Part shown: in pieces, positions 32,729 to 41,418 of the stretch | Numbering within the stretch: position 1 is the first letter of the stretch | Layout of the letters: each line of letters begins with the position of its first letter | Assembly: GCA_003327425.1 (NCBI GenBank) | Contig: QOQW01000001.1 | Span: forward strand, 124,001 to 188,000 | From: Candidatus Ozemibacter sibiricus | GTDB lineage: Bacteria; Muiribacteriota; Ozemobacteria; Ozemobacterales; Ozemobacteraceae | Length of the DNA: 64,000 nucleotides | Direction of reading: 5' to 3' | Notes under the pieces: generated by a model | What the model was told of the DNA's origin: nothing | The model's database searches: none | The model's input: only the letters and a program-made list of their open reading frames with translations | Made by a program: the position numbers and the translations under genes

Positions 32729-33970
32729 ATGAAGACTGCCTGTTCGCGCCGTCTGGCCATCCTCGGATCGACCGGATCGATCGGTCGCAGCACGCTCGAC
32801 GTCGTGCGCACGCATCGCGATCGGCTCGAGGTGGTGGGCCTGGCCGCCCACAACAACTGGCGCAAGCTGCACAAGCAGATCGAAGAGTTCCGGCCGGCGG
32901 TGGTCGCCCTCTATTCCGAAGAGGCGGCCGCTCGGCTGCGGGAGGCCCTGGGGCCGTCGTCGCCCGTGGCAGTGCGTGCGGGCATGGCGGGCCTGCTCGA
33001 GGTGGCCGGGCTGGCCGCCGCCGATACCGTGGTCTCGGCGCTGGTCGGCGCGGTGGGCCTGCGGCCGGTGCTCGAGGCCATCCGCGCCCGCAAGAAGATC
33101 TGCCTGGCCAACAAAGAGCCGCTGGTGGTCGGGGGCAAGCTGGTCATGGAGGCGGCCCGGGCGGCCGCGGTGCCCATTCTGCCGGTCGATTCCGAGCATT
33201 CGGCGATCTTCCAGTGCCTCGATGACGGCGAGGCGCGCTTCGTCGAACGGCTGATCATCACCGCCTCGGGGGGGCCCTTCCGCTGCCATGCCGCCGAGCG
33301 CCTGTCCGAAGTCACGCCCGATGAGGCGCTGCGGCACCCCAATTGGGAGATGGGAGGCAAGATCACCATCGATTCGGCCACCCTGATGAACAAAGGGCTG
33401 GAAGTCATCGAAGCGCACTGGCTGTTCGGGGTGCCCTTCGACCGGATCCATGTGGTCGTGCATCCGCAGTCGATCATCCACTCGATGATCGAGTTCCAGG
33501 ATGGGTCGATCCTGGCCCAACTGGGGTCGCCCGACATGCGGCTGCCGATCCAGTATGCGCTGAGCCATCCCGAACGGTGGGCGGCGAGCGGGAAGCGGGT
33601 CGACCTGCTGACGCTGGGCAGCCTGACCTTCGAGGCCCCCCGCCGGGAGACCTTCCCCTGCCTGGAGCTGGCCTACGAAGCGGGGCGACGCGGCGGGAAC
33701 CTGCCCTGTCTGATGAACGCCGCCAACGAAGTGGCGGTCGAAGCGTTCCTCGATCGCCGCCTCGGTTTCACCGATATCCCGCGAGTGATCAAGGCGACCA
33801 TGGACAGCCTGCCCTTCACCCCAGACCTCACGCTGGCCAGCTTGTTGGAAGACGACGCCCGGGCGCGGCGGCGCGCCGCCGAGGTCATCGCCACCCTCAA
33901 CGCCGCTCGCCACGCCTCGCGGCCAAACGTCCCCACTCCGACTGGATCGGAAGGAGGGCTGGGACCATGA
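32729..33970 (+). CDS. dxr: 1-deoxy-D-xylulose 5-phosphate reductoisomerase
   Basis: 413 aa. Converts DXP to MEP with NADPH. Rossmann loop AILGSTGSIGRSTLDVV, NKEPLVVGG, metal and substrate site PVDSEHSAIFQCL, SGGPFR, HPNWEMGGKITIDSATLMNKGLEVIEA (read as adjacent motifs), and VVHPQSIIHSMI. The ATG at 32729 follows GGGGGGC; the in-frame ORF upstream overlaps ispE. It overlaps ispF by 4 bp. Confidence 0.95.
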   Translation: MKTACSRRLAILGSTGSIGRSTLDVVRTHRDRLEVVGLAAHNNWRKLHKQIEEFRPAVVALYSEEAAARLREALGPSSPVAVRAGMAGLLEVAGLAAADTVVSALVGAVGLRPVLEAIRARKKICLANKEPLVVGGKLVMEAARAAAVPILPVDSEHSAIFQCLDDGEARFVERLIITASGGPFRCHAAERLSEVTPDEALRHPNWEMGGKITIDSATLMNKGLEVIEAHWLFGVPFDRIHVVVHPQSIIHSMIEFQDGSILAQLGSPDMRLPIQYALSHPERWAASGKRVDLLTLGSLTFEAPRRETFPCLELAYEAGRRGGNLPCLMNAANEVAVEAFLDRRLGFTDIPRVIKATMDSLPFTPDLTLASLLEDDARARRRAAEVIATLNAARHASRPNVPTPTGSEGGLGP

Positions 33971-34509
33971 CCAGAGAGCTGGCCCTGCGCATCGGCCAGG
34001 GGCAGGATATCCATGCCTTCGCCCCGGGACGACCGCTGTGGCTCGGCGGGGTCGAGATTCCGCATGACCAGGGGCTGGCGGGGCATTCCGACGCCGATGC
34101 CCTGGTGCACGCCGTGATGGATGCCTTGCTGGGCGCCCTGGCCCTCGGGGATATCGGCATGCACTTTCCCGATACCGACCCGGCCTATCGGGGGATTTCT
34201 TCCATGACGTTGCTGGCTCAGGTCCGGCGATTGATCGAGAGCCGGGGCTACCGGGTGGTCAATCTCGACACCATGATCTGCTGCGAACGGCCGCGCATCG
34301 GGCCCTACCGCGAGGCCATCCGGTCCAGTCTGGCGGCCGCTCTGGGCGTCGATGCAGGGGCGGTCTCGGTCAAAGCCGGGACCCGGGAGAAATTCGATGC
34401 GGTCGGGCGGGGCGAGGCGCTGGAATGCCATGCCATCGTGCTGCTGGCGGCATCGGCAGGGTTGGACTCTGGCTCTGGGGCATCGTCGCCCGGCTTGCCG
34501 TCGACGTAG
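33967..34509 (+). CDS. ispF: 2-C-methyl-D-erythritol 2,4-cyclodiphosphate synthase
   Basis: 180 aa. Makes MEcPP with release of CMP. Zinc ligands lie in GQGQDIHAF (D14, H16) and GHSDADALVHAVMDALLGA; FPDTDPAYRGISS is the conserved flexible loop; TREKFDAVGRGEALE replaces the usual TTTEKLGFTGRGEGI. A C-terminal tail of about 20 Ser/Gly-rich residues exceeds the family norm. Start ATG in an ATGA overlap with dxr. A hairpin (34552-34572, GCCCCCTC/GAGGGGGC) follows 43 bp later without a T tract. Confidence 0.93.
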   Translation: MTRELALRIGQGQDIHAFAPGRPLWLGGVEIPHDQGLAGHSDADALVHAVMDALLGALALGDIGMHFPDTDPAYRGISSMTLLAQVRRLIESRGYRVVNLDTMICCERPRIGPYREAIRSSLAAALGVDAGAVSVKAGTREKFDAVGRGEALECHAIVLLAASAGLDSGSGASSPGLPST

Positions 34510-34641
34510 AAGCTCGGCGGCCCCAGCCCGCACGAGATGGAACCACGGGAGGCCCCCTCTTGTCGAGGGGGCAGAGGTGGAGTAAGCTGAAAGGGTACCG
34601 CTTCGCCAGTCAATGCGAGGTGGATCGCCCAGGAGATCGAT

Positions 34642-35217
34642 GTGAAAGACCAGGAATTTTCGAAATGGCTGCTCAGCCTTGGCTACCTCGTGCTGGCCAT
34701 CGTCATTCTGGTCAATTTCATCCGCCAGGCGCCCGAAGGCTCGCGGCCTCGCACGGTCTCCATCCCCGTGGCGGGGAGCCCCGACGCCGATCTTGAACAG
34801 GTGAAAGCCCAGCTCGAGCAGGAACGCCTGCTCAATCGCGACTTGAAGAAAATGCTGCAAGAGTATCAGCAGGCGTTCGGGGTGGCCATCGACCAGAAGG
34901 GGGGACGACCCCCCGAATTCGCCTTGCGGTCGCTCGAAGACGTGAACCGACTGGGCATTCCGGCCATCGCTTCCCACCTGGCCATCGATCCGGTCGAGAA
35001 ACCCAGTCCTTTCATTCCAGGGAAGAACCCCTTCCTCTCCTTCCTTCCAGAATCCAAGGCGTCCGGGCGTCCTGCGGCGATCGGCATCCCTTCTGATATC
35101 CAGATCCGGTGCGACCCGCGGGTGCCTTTGTTGATGCAGGGCGGCTCCATCTCCTCCCGCTCGCAGCATGGCAGCCTCGATGGTCTCTGGAGGATCACGC
35201 AGCACGGTTCTCCTTGA
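34642..35217 (+). CDS. Membrane-anchored coiled-coil protein of unknown function
   Basis: 191 aa. GTG start, 6 nt after GGAG. One N-terminal membrane helix (about 9-27, WLLSLGYLVLAIVILVNFI), a short heptad-like region (about 50-75, LEQVKAQLEQERLLNRDLKKML), then a Pro/Ser-rich tail. It stands alone between the MEP genes and the LysM gene. No family recognised. Confidence 0.6.
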   Translation: MKDQEFSKWLLSLGYLVLAIVILVNFIRQAPEGSRPRTVSIPVAGSPDADLEQVKAQLEQERLLNRDLKKMLQEYQQAFGVAIDQKGGRPPEFALRSLEDVNRLGIPAIASHLAIDPVEKPSPFIPGKNPFLSFLPESKASGRPAAIGIPSDIQIRCDPRVPLLMQGGSISSRSQHGSLDGLWRITQHGSP

Positions 35218-35327
35218 TCGGTGGCCTGCCTCCCGCTTGTCTCGCCTCCTGCCCGCTAAGGCCTGCCTGAGGAAATGTCGATAGGTTTTCTCGGAGCATA
35301 CCTCGCGGTTAAGGAGACCAGACATCT

Positions 35328-36590
35328 ATGAGGCGAACGATCCTTCCCTTTTTGCTGGCCACGTGCCTGCTCGGTGCGGACCTGCCCGGTCGAGCCGAAC
35401 CGGTCTTGCATGGTCACCGCCTTCCTCAGTCCCTGCCCGGCAAGGCTGGCGTGGCGACTCCCTCCGATAAGGGAGTGATCCTGGCCCACGTCTTCAACGG
35501 GGACGCCTCACCCCTGAACGGTGGTGCCTATGAAATCGGCCTCGAACTCCAGGGCAAGGGGAAACCCCGCACCTTCGTGGTGAAGCCGACCAGCTCGATC
35601 GGAGCCGGCGAATTGCGCACCTTCCGCCTGCAGATTCCGAAGGCCGACCTTGAACGGTATGCGACGTTCCGCATTTTCACCCGCATGGGTGGCAAAGCGA
35701 CCTATTCCGATCTCTTCTCGCTCACGGGGCAACCGACCCGCCCGGTCGAAGTGACCACTTTGTATACCGAAGCGCCGCCTGACCCCGATTCGATGGTGCC
35801 GCCGACCGAAGTCCCCTTCGAAGACGAGACGCTGGGCGCGTTCGAGGTGCATTCTCCTGCGGTGCCTGCCAAACCGGCGGCCTCCAAGTCGGGCGCGAAA
35901 CCTGCGACGGCGACCGCGGCCTCCGCCAAAGCCAGCGCCACGCCTGCTGCCCCCACCAAGGGGCCCACCCCAATCTCGGGGACCGCTGCGACTTCCGTGG
36001 CCGCGACCACCGGGGCGGCGGTCGCGGCTCCCACCGAGACGCCGGCGCGCACCATCGGTCCGGCCGAGTTCAAGACCCTGCGCACGATCGACGAAGAGCT
36101 GGTCATCTACGTCATCAAGAAAGGCGATACCCTGCGCCAGGTGGCGGCCCGCTACTACGGCGATGCCAGCCAGGAGCGCAAGATCATGGAGTTGAACTTC
36201 ATCGACAATCCCGCCTCGGTCCGGGTCGGGGAAGAGATCATCGTCGATGTCCGGCCGATCGGCAAGACGGGCCCCTCATCGCTGACCGGGGCCTCGTCGG
36301 CCGTCGGCGCCGCCACCGCCCCGGCCAAATCCGCGGGTTCGGCCAAGACCACCGCCGTCTCCGCGCCGTCTCCTGCTGCCGTCGCCCCCGCGGCCGGGGC
36401 AGCCTGCGCGACCGGCGGGCAGACCTATGTCATCCAGTCCGGCGACACCCTCGAGAAAATCGCCAAGCGGTTCTATGGGAAAGGGACCAAAGCCGGTCTG
36501 ATCTTGCAGGCCAATCCCTGTCTCAACCCCAGGAATCTGAAGATCGGGACCACCATCGTGATCCCGGCTGGAAAGGGGAATGAAGCATGA
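35328..36590 (+). CDS. Exported protein with two LysM domains
   Basis: 420 aa. Signal peptide 1-23. Residues about 40-135 form a beta-rich domain of unknown type. A long Ala/Pro/Thr-rich linker (180-250) precedes the first LysM (about 263-308, VIYVIKKGDTLRQVAARYYGD...NPASVRVGEEIIV), then a second linker and a second LysM (about 365-415, TYVIQSGDTLEKIAKRFYG...IGTTIVIP). LysM binds glycan chains of peptidoglycan. The gene overlaps the helicase gene by ATGA, an odd partnership of an envelope protein with a nucleic-acid motor. Confidence 0.85.
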   Translation: MRRTILPFLLATCLLGADLPGRAEPVLHGHRLPQSLPGKAGVATPSDKGVILAHVFNGDASPLNGGAYEIGLELQGKGKPRTFVVKPTSSIGAGELRTFRLQIPKADLERYATFRIFTRMGGKATYSDLFSLTGQPTRPVEVTTLYTEAPPDPDSMVPPTEVPFEDETLGAFEVHSPAVPAKPAASKSGAKPATATAASAKASATPAAPTKGPTPISGTAATSVAATTGAAVAAPTETPARTIGPAEFKTLRTIDEELVIYVIKKGDTLRQVAARYYGDASQERKIMELNFIDNPASVRVGEEIIVDVRPIGKTGPSSLTGASSAVGAATAPAKSAGSAKTTAVSAPSPAAVAPAAGAACATGGQTYVIQSGDTLEKIAKRFYGKGTKAGLILQANPCLNPRNLKIGTTIVIPAGKGNEA

Positions 36591-38731
36591 TGCCGATCGA
36601 ATCGACCACCAGAGACAGGCGTGTGAAATCCCCGCTCATCAACGTCGCCAGCGCCGACGCGCGTTCGGTGACCTTCCAGGTCAAAGGCAAGGCCTTCCAG
36701 GAAGGGTACCTGTTCCTCTCGCCCGCCATGCAGGCCCTCTTCCCCTTCAAAGAGGACCTGAGTTCGGTCACCTTCATCGATGAGGATGAAGTGGTCCATT
36801 CCGCTATCTTCCACCGCGCTCGCGGCTACATGGTGTGCCTGACCTTCGGGGAATGGTGGGAACGCCACCCGCTCAAAGAAGGCGATCTGCTGGGCATCGA
36901 GCTGATCGATCTGAGCGCCCGCCAGTACCGCTTGCGGCATCTGAAGCCGCAGACCGCCCCTGCGGTCGATCCCGCCGGCGAGGTCAGTCTGCAGGTCCGG
37001 CCGGTGGTCGATTTCCCCCTCACCTACAATCCCTCCAACCTGGAGGTGCTGCGGAAGCTGATTCTGGGCGAGTTCTCCCCCTATGCCGAAACGGGGCTGA
37101 TCCTGCGAGGCGAGGAAATGAATGCGCCCGCGCCCGGCGAGGAGCTGATGGCGTTGAAGACCTGCTTCGGCGTGACCGCCTACGAGCATCAACTGCAGAC
37201 CGTGCGCACGGTGCTGGAGCGGATGAACGGCCGGGCCCTGCTGGCCGACGAGGTCGGTCTGGGCAAGACGATCGAAGCCGGCCTGGTGCTCAAGGAATAC
37301 CTGCTGCGCGGTCTGGTCAAGCGGGTGCTGATCCTGACCCCCGCCTCGCTGATCACCCAATGGCAGCAGGAGCTGAAGACCAAGTTCGACCTCCATTTCA
37401 AGAACCACCAGGAGATCAGCGACTGGGAGGATTCGGACCTGGTCATCGCTTCGCTCGATACCGCCAAGAGCCAGAAGAACCAGAAGGCGGTGCAGAAAAT
37501 CCAGTATGATCTGTTGATCATCGACGAAGCGCACAAGCTCAAGAACAAGAAGACGCAGAACTGGAAGTTCGTCAACTCGATCAAGACCAAGTATCTGCTG
37601 ATGCTGACCGCGACTCCCATCCAGAACGATCTGCTCGAATTGTTCAATCTCATCGCGATCCTGAAACCCGGATTGCTGTCGACCCAGCAGAAGTTCAAGG
37701 CCGACTTCCTGACCAATCGCGACAAGCGCATCCCGAAGAACTCGGCGAAGCTGCGCCAGATGCTGAGCGAGATCATGATCCGGCATCGCCGGTCGGACAC
37801 CATGATCAAGTTCCCCCAGCGGTTCGTCCACACCGAATCGATCGCGCTCAACCCCGATGAGGCCAGGCTCTACGAGGAGTTGACCGAGTTCATCCGGCGC
37901 CGGTATTTCACCCTGCCCACCCAGAACAACCCCCGCGGCATCAATCGCTTGACCCTGATCTTGTTGCAGAAGTTGATGGGCAGCTCGACCCAGGCGCTCG
38001 AGCGGGCCCTGACCAAGATGATCAACAGCAACTTCTACAAGGACGATTTCGATCAATCGCTGCGGCGCCTGCTCGAGATGGCTCGCAATACCTCGCTCTC
38101 GCGCAAGGCCGAAGTGCTGCTCGATCTGGTCGGCAAGGTCGATTCGAAAGTCATCATCTTCACCCAGTTCCGGGGCACCCAGGATTTCCTGCGCGATCTG
38201 CTGACCAGGCATGGGTATTCGATCTCGATCTTCAACGGGCAGCTCTCGCAGAGCGAAAAGGATGCCTGCATCGAGAGCTTCCGCACCAAGAATCAAATCC
38301 TGATCTCGACCGAATCAGGCGGCGAAGGTCGCAACCTGCAGTTCTGCAAGGTGCTGATCAACTACGATCTGCCCTGGAATCCCATGCGCATCGAGCAGCG
38401 GATCGGCCGTATCCATCGCCTCGGGCAGACCGAGGACGTGCACATCATCAATCTCAACGCCAAGGACACCATCGAATCCTATGTGCTGGAGCTGCTCGAT
38501 CGCAAGATCAATCTGTTCCGGCTGATCATCGGCGAACTGGAGATGATCCTGGGGAACCTGCATTCCAAGAAGACCCTCGAGCAGATCATCATCGACATCG
38601 TGACGCTGTCGCCCAACCGCGAAGCCATGAAACGCAAGTTCCTCAGTCTGGGGAACAAGCTGGAGAAGGCACTGAAAACCCATCAGGACATCACCCAGGC
38701 GCAAGAGGAGATTTTCCATGGCGGCGAATAA
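36587..38731 (+). CDS. SNF2-family helicase-like ATPase
   Basis: 714 aa. The SNF2/RapA-type motor has motif I GLGKT (224-228) within ADEVGLGKTIEAG, motif II DEAH (313-316), motif III LMLTATPIQN, IIFTQFRGTQDFL, STESGGEGRNLQFC and motif VI QRIGRIHRLGQ near residue 605. The first 190 residues are a separate domain with no recognised motif. The C-terminus (640-714) is helical. The plan resembles the YqhH/RapA group of bacterial SWI2/SNF2 proteins that act on RNA polymerase or nucleic acids. It overlaps the next gene by 14 bp, so the pair is coupled. Confidence 0.9.
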   Translation: MMPIESTTRDRRVKSPLINVASADARSVTFQVKGKAFQEGYLFLSPAMQALFPFKEDLSSVTFIDEDEVVHSAIFHRARGYMVCLTFGEWWERHPLKEGDLLGIELIDLSARQYRLRHLKPQTAPAVDPAGEVSLQVRPVVDFPLTYNPSNLEVLRKLILGEFSPYAETGLILRGEEMNAPAPGEELMALKTCFGVTAYEHQLQTVRTVLERMNGRALLADEVGLGKTIEAGLVLKEYLLRGLVKRVLILTPASLITQWQQELKTKFDLHFKNHQEISDWEDSDLVIASLDTAKSQKNQKAVQKIQYDLLIIDEAHKLKNKKTQNWKFVNSIKTKYLLMLTATPIQNDLLELFNLIAILKPGLLSTQQKFKADFLTNRDKRIPKNSAKLRQMLSEIMIRHRRSDTMIKFPQRFVHTESIALNPDEARLYEELTEFIRRRYFTLPTQNNPRGINRLTLILLQKLMGSSTQALERALTKMINSNFYKDDFDQSLRRLLEMARNTSLSRKAEVLLDLVGKVDSKVIIFTQFRGTQDFLRDLLTRHGYSISIFNGQLSQSEKDACIESFRTKNQILISTESGGEGRNLQFCKVLINYDLPWNPMRIEQRIGRIHRLGQTEDVHIINLNAKDTIESYVLELLDRKINLFRLIIGELEMILGNLHSKKTLEQIIIDIVTLSPNREAMKRKFLSLGNKLEKALKTHQDITQAQEEIFHGGE

Positions 38732-39689
38732 GATCCAGGAACTGGTCACTTCCTTCATGCAGATGGTCGGGATCACGGCCACCCACGAGGGCAACGGGAT
38801 CTGGCGGGCCCGCATCCCCGCCGCGGAACGGGCCTTCTTCAACGGCTTCGAGGAGCTGTCCTTCACCTTCGATCGCGCGGTGGCCGAAAAGCATCGCGAT
38901 CTCGAACTGATCGCCGAGGGGTCCTACCTATTGAAGAAGATCGTCGAACGGCTGGTCGGCATTCCCAAGGTCAGTCGATTGTTCAAGATGGGGCCGCCCG
39001 AGCTGCCGTCGACCGAAGCGAGCCGTCCGGCCGAGCTGCGTCTGATCACCCCTGGCAAGGCCTACTACCGCCAGCAGGTCGTGTTCAATTTCAAGGTGGC
39101 GTTCCTGGCGGACGACCGGCGAGAGCGGCTGTTTTCCGTGCTTGCTGACCCGGCGCGCCATGAGCTATATTTGAATGAGGGATTGGGGGGGCTCGATCCC
39201 ACCCAGTTCCGGGAAGACCCTGAACCCGGGCTGCCCATCGACGAATCCGGAGCAGACCTCCTCCGTTTGTACCTGCAGGCCTGTCGGCAGCTCGAAACGA
39301 TTATCGGTCCCGAGGTGGCGGAACGGCGCGCCCGGAACCAGCAGCGGTTCCAGGCCGAATTCGAGCGGTATCGCGAGTTCCTCGAGGAGCAGAAACGCGA
39401 ACTGCTCAAGAAAAAGGAAAATGTCTGTTTCCATCTCTATTTCTTCCAGAAGGAAGAAGAGATCGATAAAATGATTCGAGACCTGGAGGCGGAACACGAA
39501 CGCAAGGTGGCCGAACTGGAGGAAAAATACCGGCTCAAGGTTGAGGTCAGCCTGATCAATGCCATTGTCCTGTGCATTCCGACGGTCGGGGCGCCGGCGG
39601 CCCAGGCGCGCAAGAAGACCCGTGAGGGGGTGCCGCTGCCCCTGGCCATGATGGGGCCCGCGCGGCAGGAGGTCCGGCCGGCGGTCTAA
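38718..39689 (+). CDS. Coiled-coil partner of the SNF2 protein
   Basis: 323 aa. An N-terminal globular region (about 1-140) is followed by a long charged helix (about 205-290, repeated E/K/R heptads such as EEQKRELLKKKENV and DLEAEHERKVAELEEKY). The start lies 14 bp inside the helicase gene, so the two products are probably made together. In Bacillus the SNF2 protein YqhH has a co-encoded partner YqhG; whether this protein is homologous to YqhG cannot be told by eye. No catalytic motif. Confidence 0.7.
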   Translation: MAANKIQELVTSFMQMVGITATHEGNGIWRARIPAAERAFFNGFEELSFTFDRAVAEKHRDLELIAEGSYLLKKIVERLVGIPKVSRLFKMGPPELPSTEASRPAELRLITPGKAYYRQQVVFNFKVAFLADDRRERLFSVLADPARHELYLNEGLGGLDPTQFREDPEPGLPIDESGADLLRLYLQACRQLETIIGPEVAERRARNQQRFQAEFERYREFLEEQKRELLKKKENVCFHLYFFQKEEEIDKMIRDLEAEHERKVAELEEKYRLKVEVSLINAIVLCIPTVGAPAAQARKKTREGVPLPLAMMGPARQEVRPAV

Positions 39690-39710
39690 CCACGCAAGGA
39701 GGAGCCACGG

Positions 39711-40013
39711 ATGTTCTTCAAGCAGATCCTGGTGTTGTTCATCGTGCTGGGGGTGTTGGGGTTCATCTACGGTGATCGCCTGTTCTACTTCCAGGCCAAC
39801 ATCATGATCAACTGGCAATATGATTTCCCCGCCTATGAAGCCTATGAACGGATCGTCCATTACTACCCCAAGAGCCCCTACCGGCAGGAAGCCCTCAAGA
39901 TGATGGAGATCCTGGTCAAGCGGAATGGCGATCTGCGGCGGTATCTCGACAAGCGCGACAGCGGCCTGAAAAAGCTGGAGAAAGAACGCGCCAAGCAGAT
40001 GGAGTTCCGATAA
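39711..40013 (+). CDS. Small membrane-anchored TPR-like protein
   Basis: 100 aa. One N-terminal membrane helix (about 4-21, KQILVLFIVLGVLGFIYG), then a helical hairpin with a TPR-like pattern (FPAYEAYERIVHYYPKSPYRQEALKMME) and a charged tail. GGAGG precedes the ATG; the gap to the coiled-coil gene is 21 bp, so it is likely the last gene of the LysM-SNF2 operon. A weak hairpin (40014-40030, AGGCGC/GCGCCT then TGTTCT) may end the transcript. Confidence 0.65.
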   Translation: MFFKQILVLFIVLGVLGFIYGDRLFYFQANIMINWQYDFPAYEAYERIVHYYPKSPYRQEALKMMEILVKRNGDLRRYLDKRDSGLKKLEKERAKQMEFR

Positions 40014-40080
40014 AGGCGCGGAGGGCGCCTTGTTCTGCCCCTGAGCACCCCTCAGGGCACTTGCACGCTCGGGAGAACCC

Positions 40081-40707
40081 ATGGACCCCACGACCTTCTC
40101 GGCGTTTCGTGACCTGGTCACTTCGCGGCGCAGTGTTCGCCGGTTCGCCCCCAAAGCGGTCGATCCTGCCCTGATCACGGCGGTCATGGAGGCGATCCGG
40201 TTTTCGCCTTCTCCGACCAATCGGATGTGCTTCCGCTTCGTGGGCGTCACCGACCCCCTGCTGTTGCAATCGATGAAGAACGATGTCATGCTGCAGGTCG
40301 AAGAGGTCTCGAAAACCCTCGACCGGGAAGCCGCCGAGACGTTTCGCGAGTATGCCCGGTGGTTCTCGTTTTTCGATCAAGCACCGCTGGCCATCGTCGG
40401 GCTGTTCCGGGTCTTCGCCAGCCGTCTCCCTGGCGGCACCGGCACGGAGCCGTCCATCGAGGGGCTCGCTGAAGTCCAGGCGTTTGGCGGGGCGGTGCAC
40501 GCCCTGATGTTGGGCTTGCACGCGCAGGGGCTGGGCAGTTGCTGGATGAGCGGTCCCCTGATCGCCGAATCGCAGATCGAACGATTGCTGCATGTCGAGC
40601 GTCCCTGGCGCGTCGGGGCGGTGATTCCGGTCGGTTGGCCCGAAAAGATGCCGGCCGTCCCCAGAAAACCCGAATTGGGCACCTTCTTCTCCTGGTTCCC
40701 GGCTTGA
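40081..40707 (+). CDS. Nitroreductase-family flavoprotein
   Basis: 208 aa. FMN-binding nitroreductase fold: phosphate-binding TSRRSVRRF near the N-terminus, AIRFSPSPTNRMCFRFV, and the C-terminal GLGSCWMSG followed by VIPVGWPEK. Uses NAD(P)H to reduce nitro groups, quinones or similar acceptors; the substrate cannot be inferred. GGGAG lies 6 nt before the ATG. Confidence 0.88.
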   Translation: MDPTTFSAFRDLVTSRRSVRRFAPKAVDPALITAVMEAIRFSPSPTNRMCFRFVGVTDPLLLQSMKNDVMLQVEEVSKTLDREAAETFREYARWFSFFDQAPLAIVGLFRVFASRLPGGTGTEPSIEGLAEVQAFGGAVHALMLGLHAQGLGSCWMSGPLIAESQIERLLHVERPWRVGAVIPVGWPEKMPAVPRKPELGTFFSWFPA

Positions 40708-40843
40708 GCAGGTCTCTTGACGGCCGGGGCGGGGCCAGGAACCGAACCGGTGCCGTAAGCCAAGCGGCGATCCCTGCCGAGGAATAGTCGTCGATCGCCG
40801 AAGAATGACCGGATGTGATGGATCACCCAGGAGCCATGGACCT

Positions 40844-41260
40844 ATGACAGCGGGAACCCCCAGGAACCGGACCGGCCAGCGTCGCCACTTTTGCGAACGG
40901 GCGGAACGCCTGGTCCCGCAACGGGGCGTCCTCATCGAAGTGCGGGGGCGCTGCCATGGCCTGGGTTCTTTCGAGGGGCAACTGTTCGATCTGTCGCGGA
41001 ACGGCTGCCAGTTCCTGGTGGTGGCCGGGCAGGTTCAACCCAAACGATTGCTGGAAAAGCTGGTGTTCCTCCACGGCGACCGGACCACCGACGTGGCCGG
41101 GGCCGAGGTGACTTGGGTGGAAGCCCTGGGGCCGAATTCCCTCCTGGTCGCGGGGGTGCGTTTCCACACCCCGCAAGACCTCCTCCTCGACGAGTTGCGG
41201 CCGATTCTGCGCGTGGCACCGCCGCCCGCGGTTCCACCACCGGCCGAGCCGGCTTCCTGA
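40844..41260 (+). CDS. PilZ-like protein
   Basis: 138 aa. A single small beta-barrel domain with FEGQLFDLSRNGCQFLV, which fits the D/NxSxxG half of the PilZ c-di-GMP site, and VRFHTPQDLLLDEL at the end of the barrel. The RxxxR half is less clear: RAERLVPQRG near residue 20 could supply it. I chose ATG 40844 because CAGGAG lies 10 nt upstream. If it binds c-di-GMP it could link to pili or envelope genes in this region. Confidence 0.55.
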   Translation: MTAGTPRNRTGQRRHFCERAERLVPQRGVLIEVRGRCHGLGSFEGQLFDLSRNGCQFLVVAGQVQPKRLLEKLVFLHGDRTTDVAGAEVTWVEALGPNSLLVAGVRFHTPQDLLLDELRPILRVAPPPAVPPPAEPAS

Positions 41261-41353
41261 GTCCGGCTTCCTGAGTCCGCCCTCTCCTCCGCGCACCTTC
41301 GAGCGTGCAACGACTGGCTGGGTCTCACAACCCAGGTCGGTGGCGCGAAAAGA

Positions 41354-41384
41354 TTGAAACCTTTCCTGAAAAGAGTGGTAATAT
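41354..41384 (+). promoter_or_regulatory. Possible promoter of the LysM-glucosaminidase gene
   Basis: TTGAAA (41354-41359) and TAATAT (41379-41384) with a 19-bp spacer. The leader would be about 28 nt with GGGAGG. Confidence 0.4.
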
Positions 41385-41418
41385 GCGATGACCCATCGAT
41401 TCGCGAGGGAGGCATCGC

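Noticed and set aside
34552-34572. Hairpin GCCCCCTC/GAGGGGGC after ispF
   Set aside because: No U tract follows on the plus strand, so I do not call it a terminator.
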